From: Maribacter_C sp947494565
GTDB lineage: Bacteria > Bacteroidota > Bacteroidia > Flavobacteriales > Flavobacteriaceae
Assembly: GCF_047345415.1 (NCBI RefSeq)
Contig: NZ_JBLFEP010000003.1
Span: 124,001-188,000, forward strand
Reading direction: 5' to 3'
DNA length: 64,000 nucleotides
Part shown: in pieces, positions 43,349 through 52,774 of the stretch
Layout of the letters: each line of letters opens with the position of its first letter
How positions within the stretch are numbered: the stretch's first letter is position 1
The notes under the pieces: generated by a model
Seen by the model: the letters and a program-made list of their open reading frames with translations, nothing else
What the model was told of the DNA's origin: nothing
The model's database searches: none
Program-made: the position numbers and the translations under genes

Positions 43349-44314
43349 TCAATTGTCGAAAGAGGCGATGATTTTCAAGGCTACTCTCAGGGCCGCAGTC
43401 CCCTGTTTCAAGCTCACGATAGGGGTGGTGTCGTTTGCTATAGCGTCGGCAAAAGTCTCTAGCTCATCTTTGATCGCATTGTTTTGACTGATTTCGGGAT
43501 TCTCGAAATAGATCTGTTTTTTTACCCCTTCGGCATTTTGTAGGATTATATCAAAATCCCCTGGTTGTTCCGGGGCGTCTTTCATTTTGACGACCTCCAC
43601 TTTTTTTTCTAAAAAGTCTACGGAGATATAGGCGTCTTTTTGAAAGAAACGCGATTTGCGCATGTTTTTCAAGGAGATTCTACTCGCCGTCAAATTGGCG
43701 ACACATCCGTTTTCGAACTCGATTCGGGCGTTAGCGATATCCGGTGAATTGCTTATCACCGAAACCCCACTGGCATTGATTTGTTTTACATCGGAATCCA
43801 TCACACTCAGAATAGCATCGATATCGTGTATCATGAGATCTAGTACTACAGGAACATCGGTACCTCTAGGATTGAACTCGGCAAGCCGATGCGTTTCAAT
43901 GAACATGGGTTGTTGGATCTTATCTTTCACCGCCAAGAATGCGGGGTTGAACCGCTCTACATGACCCACCTGACCCTTCACACCGTGCTTTTCCTCTAGC
44001 GATACCAGGGCCTCGGCCTCTTCCAGCGTGTTCGTGATGGGCTTCTCAATGAACACATGTTTGCCTTGTTCCATAGCCTTCTTGGCACAATCATAGTGCG
44101 AAAGGGTAGGGGTTACAATATCGACAACATCGACTGCTTCTATTAGTGTGTTCCTATTCTCGAAATAGGAATAACCAAATTCTTCGGATACCTTTTTGCC
44201 GGTAATCGCATCTGGATCGTGAAAACCGACCAATTCAAATTTCTCTGATTCGTTGAGAAGTCGTAAATGGATCTTCCCTAAATGGCCCGCTCCTAGAACA
44301 CCAACTTTTAACAT
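43349..44314 (-). CDS. Gfo/Idh/MocA family oxidoreductase
   Basis: A 321-residue NAD(P)-dependent oxidoreductase from the ATG at 44314; the frame to 44332 starts with TTG and is unlikely. The Rossmann loop is VGVLGAGHLGKIHLRLL, the EKP motif is HVFIEKPITNTLEEAE, and the substrate region is DLMIHDIDAILS. Sugar or inositol substrates are typical but the actual one is unknown. It is 52 bases upstream of hbd. Confidence 0.88.
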   Translation of the reverse strand: MLKVGVLGAGHLGKIHLRLLNESEKFELVGFHDPDAITGKKVSEEFGYSYFENRNTLIEAVDVVDIVTPTLSHYDCAKKAMEQGKHVFIEKPITNTLEEAEALVSLEEKHGVKGQVGHVERFNPAFLAVKDKIQQPMFIETHRLAEFNPRGTDVPVVLDLMIHDIDAILSVMDSDVKQINASGVSVISNSPDIANARIEFENGCVANLTASRISLKNMRKSRFFQKDAYISVDFLEKKVEVVKMKDAPEQPGDFDIILQNAEGVKKQIYFENPEISQNNAIKDELETFADAIANDTTPIVSLKQGTAALRVALKIIASFDN

Positions 44315-44387
44315 GAAGTTTCTTTTGTTCAAAAATAAGGAGATTTGCCCAAATACCTTCTTCGATAGACCACTGTTCGGTTTTTAC

Positions 44388-44416
44388 TTGAAACTCGTTT
44401 TTTTTGGCTAACATTG
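44388..44416 (+). promoter_or_regulatory. Promoter TTG-N18-TAACATTG
   Basis: TTG at 44388-44390 and TAACATTG (one mismatch to TAnnTTTG) at 44409-44416, spaced 18 bases, precede the ATG at 44437 with a leader of about 17 bases. Confidence 0.55.
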
Positions 44417-44436
44417 TCCAATAGAAACCAAACAAG

Positions 44437-44943
44437 ATGAAAAAATACGGTCTACTCGTGGCGCTGGGAATGTCGTTTTTAATGCACTCCCAAGACAGCG
44501 CACAAATTCAAAAAGAAATCGATGCCAATCTGTGGAAACCCTTTCAAGCCGCTTTCGAGAATTTGGATGCCGAACGGCTCAATGCCCTTTACGCCGATGA
44601 AGTGTTACGTGTGACCCCTGGAGGTATCGATACGGAAAACCTTTTTAAAAAGGGAAACGAGGAACGCTTGGGCCGGCATCGAAAAACGAATACGGAACTT
44701 CAACTCGATTTTTGGTTTGACAGCAGGCATACCAATATAGACACGTCATACGAAGTCGGTTTTTACAGAATGACATTGACGAATTCAAGCGAAGTACAAA
44801 CCATTTACGGGCAATTTCACATTGTCTTGAAAAAGAAGGCCGGAACTTGGAAAATCGTACAGGACTGGGATACGGGTTCTATTTTTGGGGAAGAACTATC
44901 AAAACACGATTTCGATAAAAAAGAACCGATACAATTTGATTGA
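44437..44943 (+). CDS. Exported NTF2-like (DUF4440/SnoaL-type) protein
   Basis: A 168-residue protein with a short signal peptide (MKKYGLLVALGMSFLMHSQ). The rest fits the NTF2-like fold: an opening helix WKPFQAAFENLDAERLNALYADEVLRVTP and closing strands GQFHIVLKKKAGTWKIVQDWDTG. Such proteins serve as enzymes or binding domains; the role here is unknown. It is divergent from the Gfo/Idh gene and 85 bases upstream of pcm. Confidence 0.7.
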   Translation: MKKYGLLVALGMSFLMHSQDSAQIQKEIDANLWKPFQAAFENLDAERLNALYADEVLRVTPGGIDTENLFKKGNEERLGRHRKTNTELQLDFWFDSRHTNIDTSYEVGFYRMTLTNSSEVQTIYGQFHIVLKKKAGTWKIVQDWDTGSIFGEELSKHDFDKKEPIQFD

Positions 44944-45028
44944 TTTTTGTGTTGATGTCCAAAATTCGTAAAAAGCCGAATCGGGAATCCGGAAACTTTT
45001 ATAACTTCGTTTCACCAAAACCAAACGA

Positions 45029-45670
45029 TTGAAGGATACCTTAAAACATAAGGGAATGCGAAACAAACTAGCCGATGTATTGGTTGGTAAGGGCATCTCG
45101 AATGAGCCCGTGTTAGCCGCTATTCGAAGCATTCCAAGACATCTGTTTATGGACAGCGGTTTTGAAGGCCATGCCTACCAAGACAAGGCCTTTCCTATCG
45201 GGGCGGATCAAACGATTTCCCAACCCTATACCGTCGCTTTTCAAACAGAACTCTTAGCCATAAAACCAAACCAGAAAATACTTGAAATTGGAACGGGAAG
45301 CGGGTATCAAACCGCTGTACTCTTGAAGCTACGGGCCAAGGTATATACCATAGAACGCCAGCTTGAACTTTTTAAAAAGACTTCCATTTTTTTTAAGAAA
45401 ATGGGATACCGACCCAAAAAAATGATTTTTGGTGACGGTTATAAAGGTATTCCTGAAGAAGCTCCTTTTGACGGTATCATCGTTACGGCAGGTGCCCCGC
45501 AAGTACCGAAAGCCCTGATGTCACAGTTGAAAATAGGAGGCCGGTTAGTGATCCCCGTAGGAACGGATGAGCAGATCATGACCCTATTTGTGCGGACATC
45601 GGCCACTGAATTCGAAAAGAAGGAGTTCGGTGCCTTCCGGTTTGTGCCGCTGTTGCAGAATAAAAACTAG
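45029..45670 (+). CDS. pcm: Protein-L-isoaspartate O-methyltransferase
   Basis: A 213-residue repair methyltransferase for isoaspartyl residues in aged proteins. The family motifs are ADQTISQPYTVAFQTELL (residues ~58-75), LEIGTGSGYQTAVL (SAM loop) and VTAGAPQVPKALMSQLKIGGRLVIPVG. The start is TTG at 45029, giving the usual KDTLKHKGMRNKL opening; an ATG at 45056 would lose nine residues. It overlaps smpB at the 3' ends by four bases. Confidence 0.94.
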   Translation: MKDTLKHKGMRNKLADVLVGKGISNEPVLAAIRSIPRHLFMDSGFEGHAYQDKAFPIGADQTISQPYTVAFQTELLAIKPNQKILEIGTGSGYQTAVLLKLRAKVYTIERQLELFKKTSIFFKKMGYRPKKMIFGDGYKGIPEEAPFDGIIVTAGAPQVPKALMSQLKIGGRLVIPVGTDEQIMTLFVRTSATEFEKKEFGAFRFVPLLQNKN

Positions 45671-46131
45671 TTGTTGAAGTTTTTCTTTATCCGGTCCAAA
45701 TTGCGTTTGTTATCCCGATCTTTCATTGTTTCCCTTTTATCGTAAAGCTTTTTACCCTTTGCCAAGGCGATATTGAGCTTGGCCAGACCTCGGTCATTCA
45801 AAAAAAGGTTAAGGGGTATAATCGTAAGACCTGATGCTTTTACCTCTTTGTATAATTTTTTAAGTTCCTTCTTGTTCAATAGCAATTTGCGTTCGGCTCT
45901 GGGCTGATGATTATAATGTGAGCCATGCGAGTACTCATCGATATGCATGTTGATAATGAAAAGCTCGGCATTGTCGTTGAATTCGCAAAAACTTTCCGAA
46001 ATCGAGGCCTTGCCCTCACGTATCGACTTGATTTCGGTTCCCCCTAAAACAATACCTGCCGTATAGGTGTCGAGTAACTCGTATTCGAATCGGGCACGTC
46101 TGTTTTTGATATTGATGTTTTTCTGAACCAT
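45667..46131 (-). CDS. smpB: SsrA-binding protein SmpB
   Basis: A 154-residue tmRNA partner for rescue of stalled ribosomes. The beta-barrel opens with NIKNRRARFEYEL and has LGGTEIKSIREGKASISESF, and the basic C-terminal tail KLYDKRETMKDRDNKRNLDRIKK is typical. Length is normal. No tmRNA gene (ssrA) was seen in the window. It is convergent with pcm. Confidence 0.96.
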   Translation of the reverse strand: MVQKNINIKNRRARFEYELLDTYTAGIVLGGTEIKSIREGKASISESFCEFNDNAELFIINMHIDEYSHGSHYNHQPRAERKLLLNKKELKKLYKEVKASGLTIIPLNLFLNDRGLAKLNIALAKGKKLYDKRETMKDRDNKRNLDRIKKNFNN

Positions 46132-46238
46132 AGTGTAAAAATAACCACATTTTCAACGAAACGGATGAGGATTGAAAATAAGGTTTCTGATTTTGTAAAT
46201 AATAGCGCATTTTTGCGAACTATATAGAAAACGAAATC

Positions 46239-46991
46239 ATGAACAAAATATACGTTATTCTTTTGATAGGGATGGCCTTTTCCTGTTCTGGGGAAGCAGA
46301 GAAGTCACTGACCGCACAAGAAATCGTGGACAAGAGCATCGAGGCTTCCGGAGGACAACTATTTGAAGACCGTACGGTCTCCTTTGATTTTAGGGATAGA
46401 CACTATATCTCAGAAATGAAAGGGAAGAAAAAGACACTGACCCGTATTTTGAAAAATGATACGATTTACATGAAAGATGTGCGCACCATTGAAGGGCTGC
46501 AACGTTTTGTCAACGATACTCTGGTCACCCTCAGTGATTCATTGGCCAATGTATATTCGAATTCGGTGAACTCGGTTCATTATTTCGCCAAACTTCCGTA
46601 CGGGCTGAATGACCCGGCCGTACAAAAAGAGAAGATCGGCGAAATAACCATTGACCAAAAGGCGTACTACAGAGTCAAGGTAACCTTTGAACAAGCGAGT
46701 GGGGGAGATGACTTTGACGACACCTACATCTATTGGATCAACAAGAAGACCTTCACTCCCGATTACTTAGGGTACAGCTTTCACGTTAATGGAGGAGGCA
46801 CCCGATTTCGGGTGGCTTACAATGAGCGAATCGTTAACGGGATACGTTTTGTAGACTATGAGAATCTCAAGCCGAAAGATTCAAACGCTTCTATTTTTGA
46901 TGCCGATAGTTTGTTTATAAACGGAGGGCTCGAACTGTTGTCAAAAATAGAACTTAAGAATGTTATTGTCAGTCCGGACAGTTACAATTGA
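46239..46991 (+). CDS. DUF6503-like lipoprotein
   Basis: A 250-residue lipoprotein (MNKIYVILLIGMAFSC) with a LolA-like all-beta pattern (TVSFDFRDRHYISEMKG, RYHVKVTFEQ-type strands, YWINKKTFTPDYLGYSF). It resembles the DUF6503 family known from flavobacteria; function unknown. It converges with the phosphatase gene, overlapping its 3' end by 23 bases. Confidence 0.75.
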   Translation: MNKIYVILLIGMAFSCSGEAEKSLTAQEIVDKSIEASGGQLFEDRTVSFDFRDRHYISEMKGKKKTLTRILKNDTIYMKDVRTIEGLQRFVNDTLVTLSDSLANVYSNSVNSVHYFAKLPYGLNDPAVQKEKIGEITIDQKAYYRVKVTFEQASGGDDFDDTYIYWINKKTFTPDYLGYSFHVNGGGTRFRVAYNERIVNGIRFVDYENLKPKDSNASIFDADSLFINGGLELLSKIELKNVIVSPDSYN

Positions 46992-47517
46992 TATGGATGC
47001 GCTGTGAAGTTGCTTCACCGTTGACGATCTGTACAATGAACAGGCTTCCGTTATCATCATCATCCATCGGATAATATTTCTCCTCTCCCAGCATTTGGTT
47101 TACAAATTCAGGGGTCGTATTACTATGACCTACGACTAATACATTTTTGTTTAGGTTCTCCCTTTTAAACTCTTGAATATCAATGATTCTAGGGTCGTGA
47201 TATTGGATGTCAATATTTCTGTTTACCGAGGTGGGCGCAGCCGTCATGCTTGTGCGACGGTAATCGGTGCTGTAGATGGCGTCAAGCGCGACATCCTTTA
47301 AAATGACATCCCAGTGCATGGCTCTTCCAAGACCATCTTGACTTAATTCGGGATCCGAATTCTCTGGATCTGATCGGTCTTTCTCCGCATGTCGAATAAA
47401 GTAAAAGGTTGAAATACCCATTTCTTGTGGCGCCTCGGCTGTTCCCTTTTTATCATCTTTACAACTGAATATGCTGCAAAAGATAACGAATACGATTACT
47501 GTTTTGAGACGTGTCAT
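46969..47517 (-). CDS. Histidine phosphatase family lipoprotein
   Basis: A 182-residue lipoprotein (MTRLKTVIVFVIFCSIFSC). The catalytic RHAE motif is FYFIRHAEKDRSDP (residues ~38-51), and the second His is in VLVVGHSNTTPE; Arg in the DYRRTSMTA segment completes the pocket. It is a small exported member of the phosphoglycerate-mutase-like superfamily with unknown substrate. The 3' ends of this gene and the DUF6503-like gene overlap. Confidence 0.86.
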   Translation of the reverse strand: MTRLKTVIVFVIFCSIFSCKDDKKGTAEAPQEMGISTFYFIRHAEKDRSDPENSDPELSQDGLGRAMHWDVILKDVALDAIYSTDYRRTSMTAAPTSVNRNIDIQYHDPRIIDIQEFKRENLNKNVLVVGHSNTTPEFVNQMLGEEKYYPMDDDDNGSLFIVQIVNGEATSQRIHINCNCPD

Positions 47518-47613
47518 ACGTTGTGGCTTGGGTTGTTGAAAACTTTCTTTTTGATTTAACTAAAATAAGTGAAAAATAGTATGTAAAACTGGTGGTTTTT
47601 TGTTTTTTTGCAT

Positions 47614-49443
47614 ATGACCACGAAAGCCACCCTAATTTCGTTCCTGCTTTTTTGTTATGTAGCTAAGGCTCAGGAGGTTTCGCTTCCAGCGGACCTTCGG
47701 CAACACGCACTGACCCAGTATAATGCGAGTCTTTTTAACCCTACGTTCACGTTAGATTACAATAATCCACAGTCCGTTTCATTCTGGACACGATGGCAAT
47801 GGCAGCAAATCGATGCCGACCCTACCACACTTTTCTTGAACTATTCCCGCAAGATCAATGAGAAATCAGGTTTTGGAGCAGGGTTCTTTCAACACAATAC
47901 CGGAATCTATTTCAACACGGGAGGGGTACTGAATTATGCCTATGAGATTCGGTTTAATCCCCTTGTCAAGGTATCTTTCGGTGCGAACCTCTTTGGGTTT
48001 CAGCAACAATTGGCCGATACTCGTTTTCTGCCCGACCCTGATATATTTCCGATTCCCTTGGATGCAGGGGATGATTTCATTCTTCAATTGGCACCGGGAT
48101 TTAATTTATCTGTGGAAAATTTCTCGCTGAGCCTGGCTTCCGAAAACCTATTTGATTATAATGTTACCGACCAAGGGGCCAATACGGAAACCGCAGACAA
48201 GATTTTTATGGGGATGGCGTCCTATGATTTCCCGATGCTCGCCTCTGATCCCACTGCTTTTTTGCGACCGTCTATTTATCTGAGGACCATACCCGAACAG
48301 GATAATCAAATAGGTGCAAATGCATTGTTCAGTACCAAAAGATATTGGGCACAGGCGGGCTACAACAATTTTTACGGAATCTCCGCAGGTATTGGAGGCT
48401 CTTTTTTCAATAGGTTTTCCTTAGGGGCCTTGGTCGAATTCGGTACCAGCTCTTCCTTGAACTCCAAAGATGCTTCTTTTGAAATCGTCGCCTCTTTCTT
48501 TTTGGGAAATCCCGAAGAACGTCGCCAACCGATGGTCAATGTGCTTGATGCCTTAACGGATGATGTCGCACAAGCAAAAGCGGAGGAGGAAGCCGCTAAA
48601 ATGAAGGAGGAACTGGAAAAAGCACAACAGATCGCTTCTGACGATGCCACGAATGACGTGGAGGACCCTGCTGCTGAAAAAGCCACTCCGGCGGACAAAA
48701 AGGAAGCCAGAAAACAAGCTGCTCAAGAAAAGGCGCTGGCCAAGGAAATGAGGAAAGACTCGCTTGATCAACTCAAAAAAGAAAAACAGGCGTTGGCCCT
48801 GCAGGAAAGAGAACAGAAGAGACAGGCAAAAATAGATGCCGACAAGGAGTCCGAACAGGAAGCGGCCGCAGAGGCCTTGAAAAAAGCGGAAGCCCTGGCC
48901 GAAGCAGAACGGACAAAGTCCCAAAAAACGAGAGACTCGCTTGATCAGGTCAAGAAAATGGAAGCGATTGCCCAACAAGAGCAAATGGCGGCGCAGAAAC
49001 GGACAGACTCCATCAGGGATGTACAAGCCAAAAATGAACTGATTGTAGCTCAGCAATTGCGTGAAAAACGACAAGATTCGATTCGCAAGGCGAAAGAAGC
49101 GCTCGAAGCACAGCAAAAAGCGGATACGCAAGTCGCAGCAGCTGAGAAGGTCACGCCCCAGGCAGGTGAAAAGTATGAAGAAGTTGTAACGGAGGATGGA
49201 TTAGAACCTGGGTTCTATCTCATCGCGAATGTTTTCGGCACCAAAAAGTACTTCAATGCCTTTATGGATGACCTCAAGGCAAAAGGTATTGAGCCGGGAT
49301 CTTTCCTTAGGGGTACGAACAATTACAATTACGCTTATCTCAAGCGCTATAACACCATTGGGGAAGCTCGAAGGGCACGCGATTCCAATTTCGATGGAAA
49401 GTACGAGGGAAAAACCTGGATTTTCAGAGTGGTAGGGGAATAA
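47614..49443 (+). CDS. PorP/SprF-type outer membrane protein with coiled coil and SPOR-like C-terminus
   Basis: From the ATG at 47614 a 609-residue protein with signal peptide (MTTKATLISFLLFCYVAKAQ). Residues ~20-300 match the PorP/SprF barrel (QHALTQYNASLFNPTFTLDY; GFGAGFFQHNTGIYF; RYWAQAGYNNFYGISAGIG), associated with type IX secretion and gliding adhesins. Residues ~310-515 are a charged Lys/Glu/Ala coiled coil with an R-x-DS-[LI] motif at least four times. The last ~85 residues (EPGFYLIANVFGTKKYFNAF to the end) resemble a SPOR domain that binds peptidoglycan. It is a single gene; no adhesin gene lies next to it. Confidence 0.85.
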   Translation: MTTKATLISFLLFCYVAKAQEVSLPADLRQHALTQYNASLFNPTFTLDYNNPQSVSFWTRWQWQQIDADPTTLFLNYSRKINEKSGFGAGFFQHNTGIYFNTGGVLNYAYEIRFNPLVKVSFGANLFGFQQQLADTRFLPDPDIFPIPLDAGDDFILQLAPGFNLSVENFSLSLASENLFDYNVTDQGANTETADKIFMGMASYDFPMLASDPTAFLRPSIYLRTIPEQDNQIGANALFSTKRYWAQAGYNNFYGISAGIGGSFFNRFSLGALVEFGTSSSLNSKDASFEIVASFFLGNPEERRQPMVNVLDALTDDVAQAKAEEEAAKMKEELEKAQQIASDDATNDVEDPAAEKATPADKKEARKQAAQEKALAKEMRKDSLDQLKKEKQALALQEREQKRQAKIDADKESEQEAAAEALKKAEALAEAERTKSQKTRDSLDQVKKMEAIAQQEQMAAQKRTDSIRDVQAKNELIVAQQLREKRQDSIRKAKEALEAQQKADTQVAAAEKVTPQAGEKYEEVVTEDGLEPGFYLIANVFGTKKYFNAFMDDLKAKGIEPGSFLRGTNNYNYAYLKRYNTIGEARRARDSNFDGKYEGKTWIFRVVGE

Positions 49444-49452
49444 TCAAGGAAA

Positions 49453-50049
49453 CTATCGACCTAGTTCTTTCTTGACCAATTGATCTAAATAAGCAACTGT
49501 ATTCATTAAATACTTACGGTCTCTGGTCATCGTCGCCATGGCAACGGCTCCCTGCAGCATAGTATATAATTGTTTTGCGAATTGTAACGGTGTTACGGGT
49601 AATTTAAGTTCCCCATTATTGACCCCGTTCTCTAAGACGAGAGCGATTTTGCCTTCAATGGTCTTAATAGTCTCTTTCGCCGCCGCACTTAGCAAATGAT
49701 TGTTATGCTGCGAGTCCACCCCAACATTAAGTACCGGGCAACCTCCCATTTCCTGGGTAAATATGTCGTAGTTGCGAAAGAATTTGGTGAGTTCGAAAAT
49801 CTTGTCCAGCGCTGTACCTGCTACACTCAATTTTTCATCGAGTTTTTCCAACAAGCGTTGGCTATTGTATTCGAAGGCCGATAAGGCAAGGGCTTCCTTG
49901 TTTTCGAAATTTCCGTACAATGCACCTTTGGTCAGTCCGGTCGCCTCGGTAAGGTCGCTCATACTGGTGCCGACATAGCCGTGTTTATTGAACACGGGAG
50001 CTACGGTTTCTATAATGAAAGCAGAGGTTCTTTCGGCTTTGGTCGACAT
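49453..50049 (-). CDS. TetR/AcrR family transcriptional regulator
   Basis: A 198-residue repressor-type protein. The N-terminal HTH is TSMSDLTEATGLTKGALYGNF (residues 28-48) with the TetR Tyr-Gly-x-Phe turn. The ligand-binding domain carries CPVLNVGVDS, as in AcrR/NemR relatives. It lies convergent to the PorP gene and upstream are an inverted repeat (50085-50102) and the clpB terminator. No transporter gene neighbours it. Confidence 0.87.
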   Translation of the reverse strand: MSTKAERTSAFIIETVAPVFNKHGYVGTSMSDLTEATGLTKGALYGNFENKEALALSAFEYNSQRLLEKLDEKLSVAGTALDKIFELTKFFRNYDIFTQEMGGCPVLNVGVDSQHNNHLLSAAAKETIKTIEGKIALVLENGVNNGELKLPVTPLQFAKQLYTMLQGAVAMATMTRDRKYLMNTVAYLDQLVKKELGR

Positions 50050-50084
50050 GTACTGTTTTGCTATTTTCTACGAATATAAAAAAA

Positions 50085-50102
50085 CTATATACTGTATGGT
50101 AT
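50085..50102. promoter_or_regulatory. Candidate TetR operator, ATAC-N6-GTAT
   Basis: ATAC at 50089-50092 and GTAT at 50099-50102 form a short palindrome, within a longer CTATATACTGTATGGTAT region about 40 bases before the TetR start codon. Arms are only four bases, so this is weak evidence. Confidence 0.3.
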
Positions 50103-50110
50103 CTATTGCC

Positions 50111-50152
50111 AAAAAAAAAGGCATCCCTTTCGGGGATTCCGAAAAGGATGCC
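50111..50152 (-). terminator. Rho-independent terminator of clpB
   Basis: On the minus strand a GGCATCC / GGATGCC stem, with further pairing of CTTTTCGG and CCCGAAAGG inside, is followed by nine Ts. It begins 22 bases after the clpB stop. Confidence 0.93.
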
Positions 50153-50173
50153 GATATCTTGATCTAACGTTTC

Positions 50174-52774
50174 TTAGTTCACCAGCTCACTTTGGTTTCT
50201 GAAGACCAAGGTGTCATTGAATGAATCGATGAGCACAATGCTGTCGGCTTTCACGGTGCCGCTCAAGAGCTCTTTTGAGAGTGAGTTCAGTACTTCTTTC
50301 TGTAGCACTCTTTTTATTGGACGAGCCCCATATTGCGGGTCATAACCTTTGGTGGCAAGATAGGTGATTGCCTCTTCTGTCGCGTCAATGGTGATATGTT
50401 GTTTCGCCAATAGCTTTTTTAATTGTGACAATTGTAGCCGTACGATTTTGTTGATATCCTCAAGCGTTAACGGTGTGAACATGATAATATCATCGATTCT
50501 ATTCAAGAATTCGGGCCGTATACTTCGTTTTAAGAGTCCCAATACTTCCACTCTTGCGGCCTCCGTTGCACTGTAAACGTCCTTGCTGTCTTCGAATTTT
50601 TCCTGAATGATATGACTGCCCATGTTACTGGTCATGATGATGATCGTATTCTTGAAATCGGCTATTCGCCCTTTGTTATCGGTCAACCTTCCCTCATCCA
50701 ATACTTGAAGTAGTACATTGAAGGTGTCAGGGTGGGCTTTTTCGATTTCATCCAATAACACTACGGAGTACGGCCTACGTCTGACTGCTTCGGTAAGTTG
50801 CCCGCCTTCATCATATCCGACGTACCCCGGAGGCGCACCTACTAAACGACTTACCGAATGACTTTCCTGATACTCGCTCATATCGATTCTGGTCATAGCG
50901 TTTTCATCGTCAAAGAGGTAGGCGGCCAAGGTCTTGGCCAACTCCGTTTTACCCACTCCTGTAGTACCCAAGAACAAGAAGGAGCCAATAGGCCTGTTCG
51001 CATCTTGCAATCCGGCCCTGCTTCTTCTGATCGCATCTGAAACCGCTTGTATGGCTTCTTCTTGACCAATAACGCGCTGGTGTAATACCTCTTCAAGACG
51101 CAACAGTTTTTCGCGTTCACTTTGGAGCATTTTAGTAACGGGAATCCCCGTCCATTTGGCGACGACTTCGGCAATGTCCTCGTTTGTGACTTCCTCCTTG
51201 ATCAAGGTATCTTCATTCTGTTGGGCCTGCAGCTCTTTTTGAAGGGTCTCGAGTCGCTCTTGACTTTCCTTGATCTTACCATAACGCAGTTCGGCCACTT
51301 TACCATAATCACCATTGCGTTCGGCACGTTCTGCCTCTAGTTTGAAGTTCTCGATATCCAACTTTGTTTTTTGGATGGTGTCGACCACCGACTTTTCGCT
51401 TTCCCATTTTGCATATAGCTCATTTCGCTCTTCCTTGAAATTGGCGAGATCAACGTTTAGTACCTTTAATTTTGCCTTGTCATCTTCTCGTTTAATGGCT
51501 TCTATTTCAATCTCGAGCTGCATGATCTTACGATCAAGAACATCGAGTTCCTCGGGTTTGGAATTGATTTCCATTCGCAATTTAGATGCTGCCTCGTCCA
51601 TGAGGTCTATCGCTTTGTCGGGTAAGAACCGATTGGTGATATACCGTTGTGAGAGCTCAACCGCTGCGATTACCGCTTCATCTTTTATGCGTACTTTGTG
51701 ATGGGCCTCGTATTTTTCCTTGATTCCCCGGAGAATTGAAATCGCACTTTCGGTATCGGGTTCATTTACCGCTACTTTTTGAAATCGTCGTTCGAGGGCC
51801 TTGTCCTTTTCAAAATACTTTTGATATTCATCCAAGGTGGTCGCACCTATGGCCCGCAATTCGCCTCTCGCCAATGCAGGTTTCAGAATATTCGCGGCAT
51901 CCATTGCCCCTTCGCCACCGCCGGCACCTACTAGGGTGTGAATTTCATCAATGAAGAGCACGATATCCCCGTCTGAGGTGGTCACTTCCTTAATAACGGA
52001 TTTCAGTCGTTCTTCAAACTCGCCTTTGTATTTGGCCCCTGCAATAAGCGCTCCCATATCCAAGGAATAGATGACCTTATCTTTCAGGTTTTCGGGAATA
52101 TCGCCTTGAATGATACGATGTGCCAAGCCCTCTGCGATAGCAGTCTTACCTGTACCGGGTTCGCCTACTAATATGGGGTTGTTCTTGGTTCTTCGCGATA
52201 GAATTTGAAGAATCCTTCGTATTTCCTCATCCCTGCCGATAACTGGGTCAAGTGTTCCGCTATCCGCAAGTTCGTTGAGATTACGTGCATACTTCTCCAG
52301 AGCGTTATAGGTGTCCTCTACACTCTGTGAGGTGACCTTTCCGCCTTTTCGCAACTCTTCAATAGCTTGACGAAGATCACTTTCATTTATTCCCTGATCT
52401 TTGAGAATCTGTGAGATCTTGCTTTTTGACTTCAGTATAGCCAGCATCAAATGCTCAATGGAGACGTATTCGTCCTCCATTTTTTTGGCGATGATCGTAC
52501 TCTCGTTTAAGGTTTTCACGGCGTTTTGTGAAAACATGATATCACCGCCGGAAACTTTTGGCAGACTCTCCAATTGCTTATCCAGAATTTGCGTTACCAA
52601 GGCGGTATTTGTATTTAATTTTTTTAAGATAAAGGGGAGTACGTTTTCATCAACCTGAAGGATGGATTTGAAAAGATGCTCATTTTCAATTTGTTGGTGC
52701 CCCTTTTCTTGGGCCAATAGTTGAGCGCCTTGTAGCACTTCTTGTGACTTTATCGTGAAATTATTAGGGTTCAT
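50174..52774 (-). CDS. clpB: ATP-dependent chaperone ClpB
   Basis: An 866-residue disaggregase. The Clp N domain covers residues 1-150, followed by AAA1 with Walker A GEPGTGKT (near 205), a coiled-coil middle domain (410-520), and AAA2 with Walker A LGTTGVGKTELA (near 605) and VVLLDEIEKAHPD. The C-terminal ATPase lid has GARPIKRVLQKEVLN. Length and order are normal. No heat-shock promoter was recognised in the 163-base upstream region, though an imperfect TTGACC box is present. Confidence 0.97.
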   Translation of the reverse strand: MNPNNFTIKSQEVLQGAQLLAQEKGHQQIENEHLFKSILQVDENVLPFILKKLNTNTALVTQILDKQLESLPKVSGGDIMFSQNAVKTLNESTIIAKKMEDEYVSIEHLMLAILKSKSKISQILKDQGINESDLRQAIEELRKGGKVTSQSVEDTYNALEKYARNLNELADSGTLDPVIGRDEEIRRILQILSRRTKNNPILVGEPGTGKTAIAEGLAHRIIQGDIPENLKDKVIYSLDMGALIAGAKYKGEFEERLKSVIKEVTTSDGDIVLFIDEIHTLVGAGGGEGAMDAANILKPALARGELRAIGATTLDEYQKYFEKDKALERRFQKVAVNEPDTESAISILRGIKEKYEAHHKVRIKDEAVIAAVELSQRYITNRFLPDKAIDLMDEAASKLRMEINSKPEELDVLDRKIMQLEIEIEAIKREDDKAKLKVLNVDLANFKEERNELYAKWESEKSVVDTIQKTKLDIENFKLEAERAERNGDYGKVAELRYGKIKESQERLETLQKELQAQQNEDTLIKEEVTNEDIAEVVAKWTGIPVTKMLQSEREKLLRLEEVLHQRVIGQEEAIQAVSDAIRRSRAGLQDANRPIGSFLFLGTTGVGKTELAKTLAAYLFDDENAMTRIDMSEYQESHSVSRLVGAPPGYVGYDEGGQLTEAVRRRPYSVVLLDEIEKAHPDTFNVLLQVLDEGRLTDNKGRIADFKNTIIIMTSNMGSHIIQEKFEDSKDVYSATEAARVEVLGLLKRSIRPEFLNRIDDIIMFTPLTLEDINKIVRLQLSQLKKLLAKQHITIDATEEAITYLATKGYDPQYGARPIKRVLQKEVLNSLSKELLSGTVKADSIVLIDSFNDTLVFRNQSELVN

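Noticed and set aside
48553..49131. 192-residue minus-strand frame inside the PorP-SPOR gene
   Set aside because: Antisense of the Lys/Glu/Ala coiled coil gives a Phe/Leu-rich pseudo-protein; no start signal.
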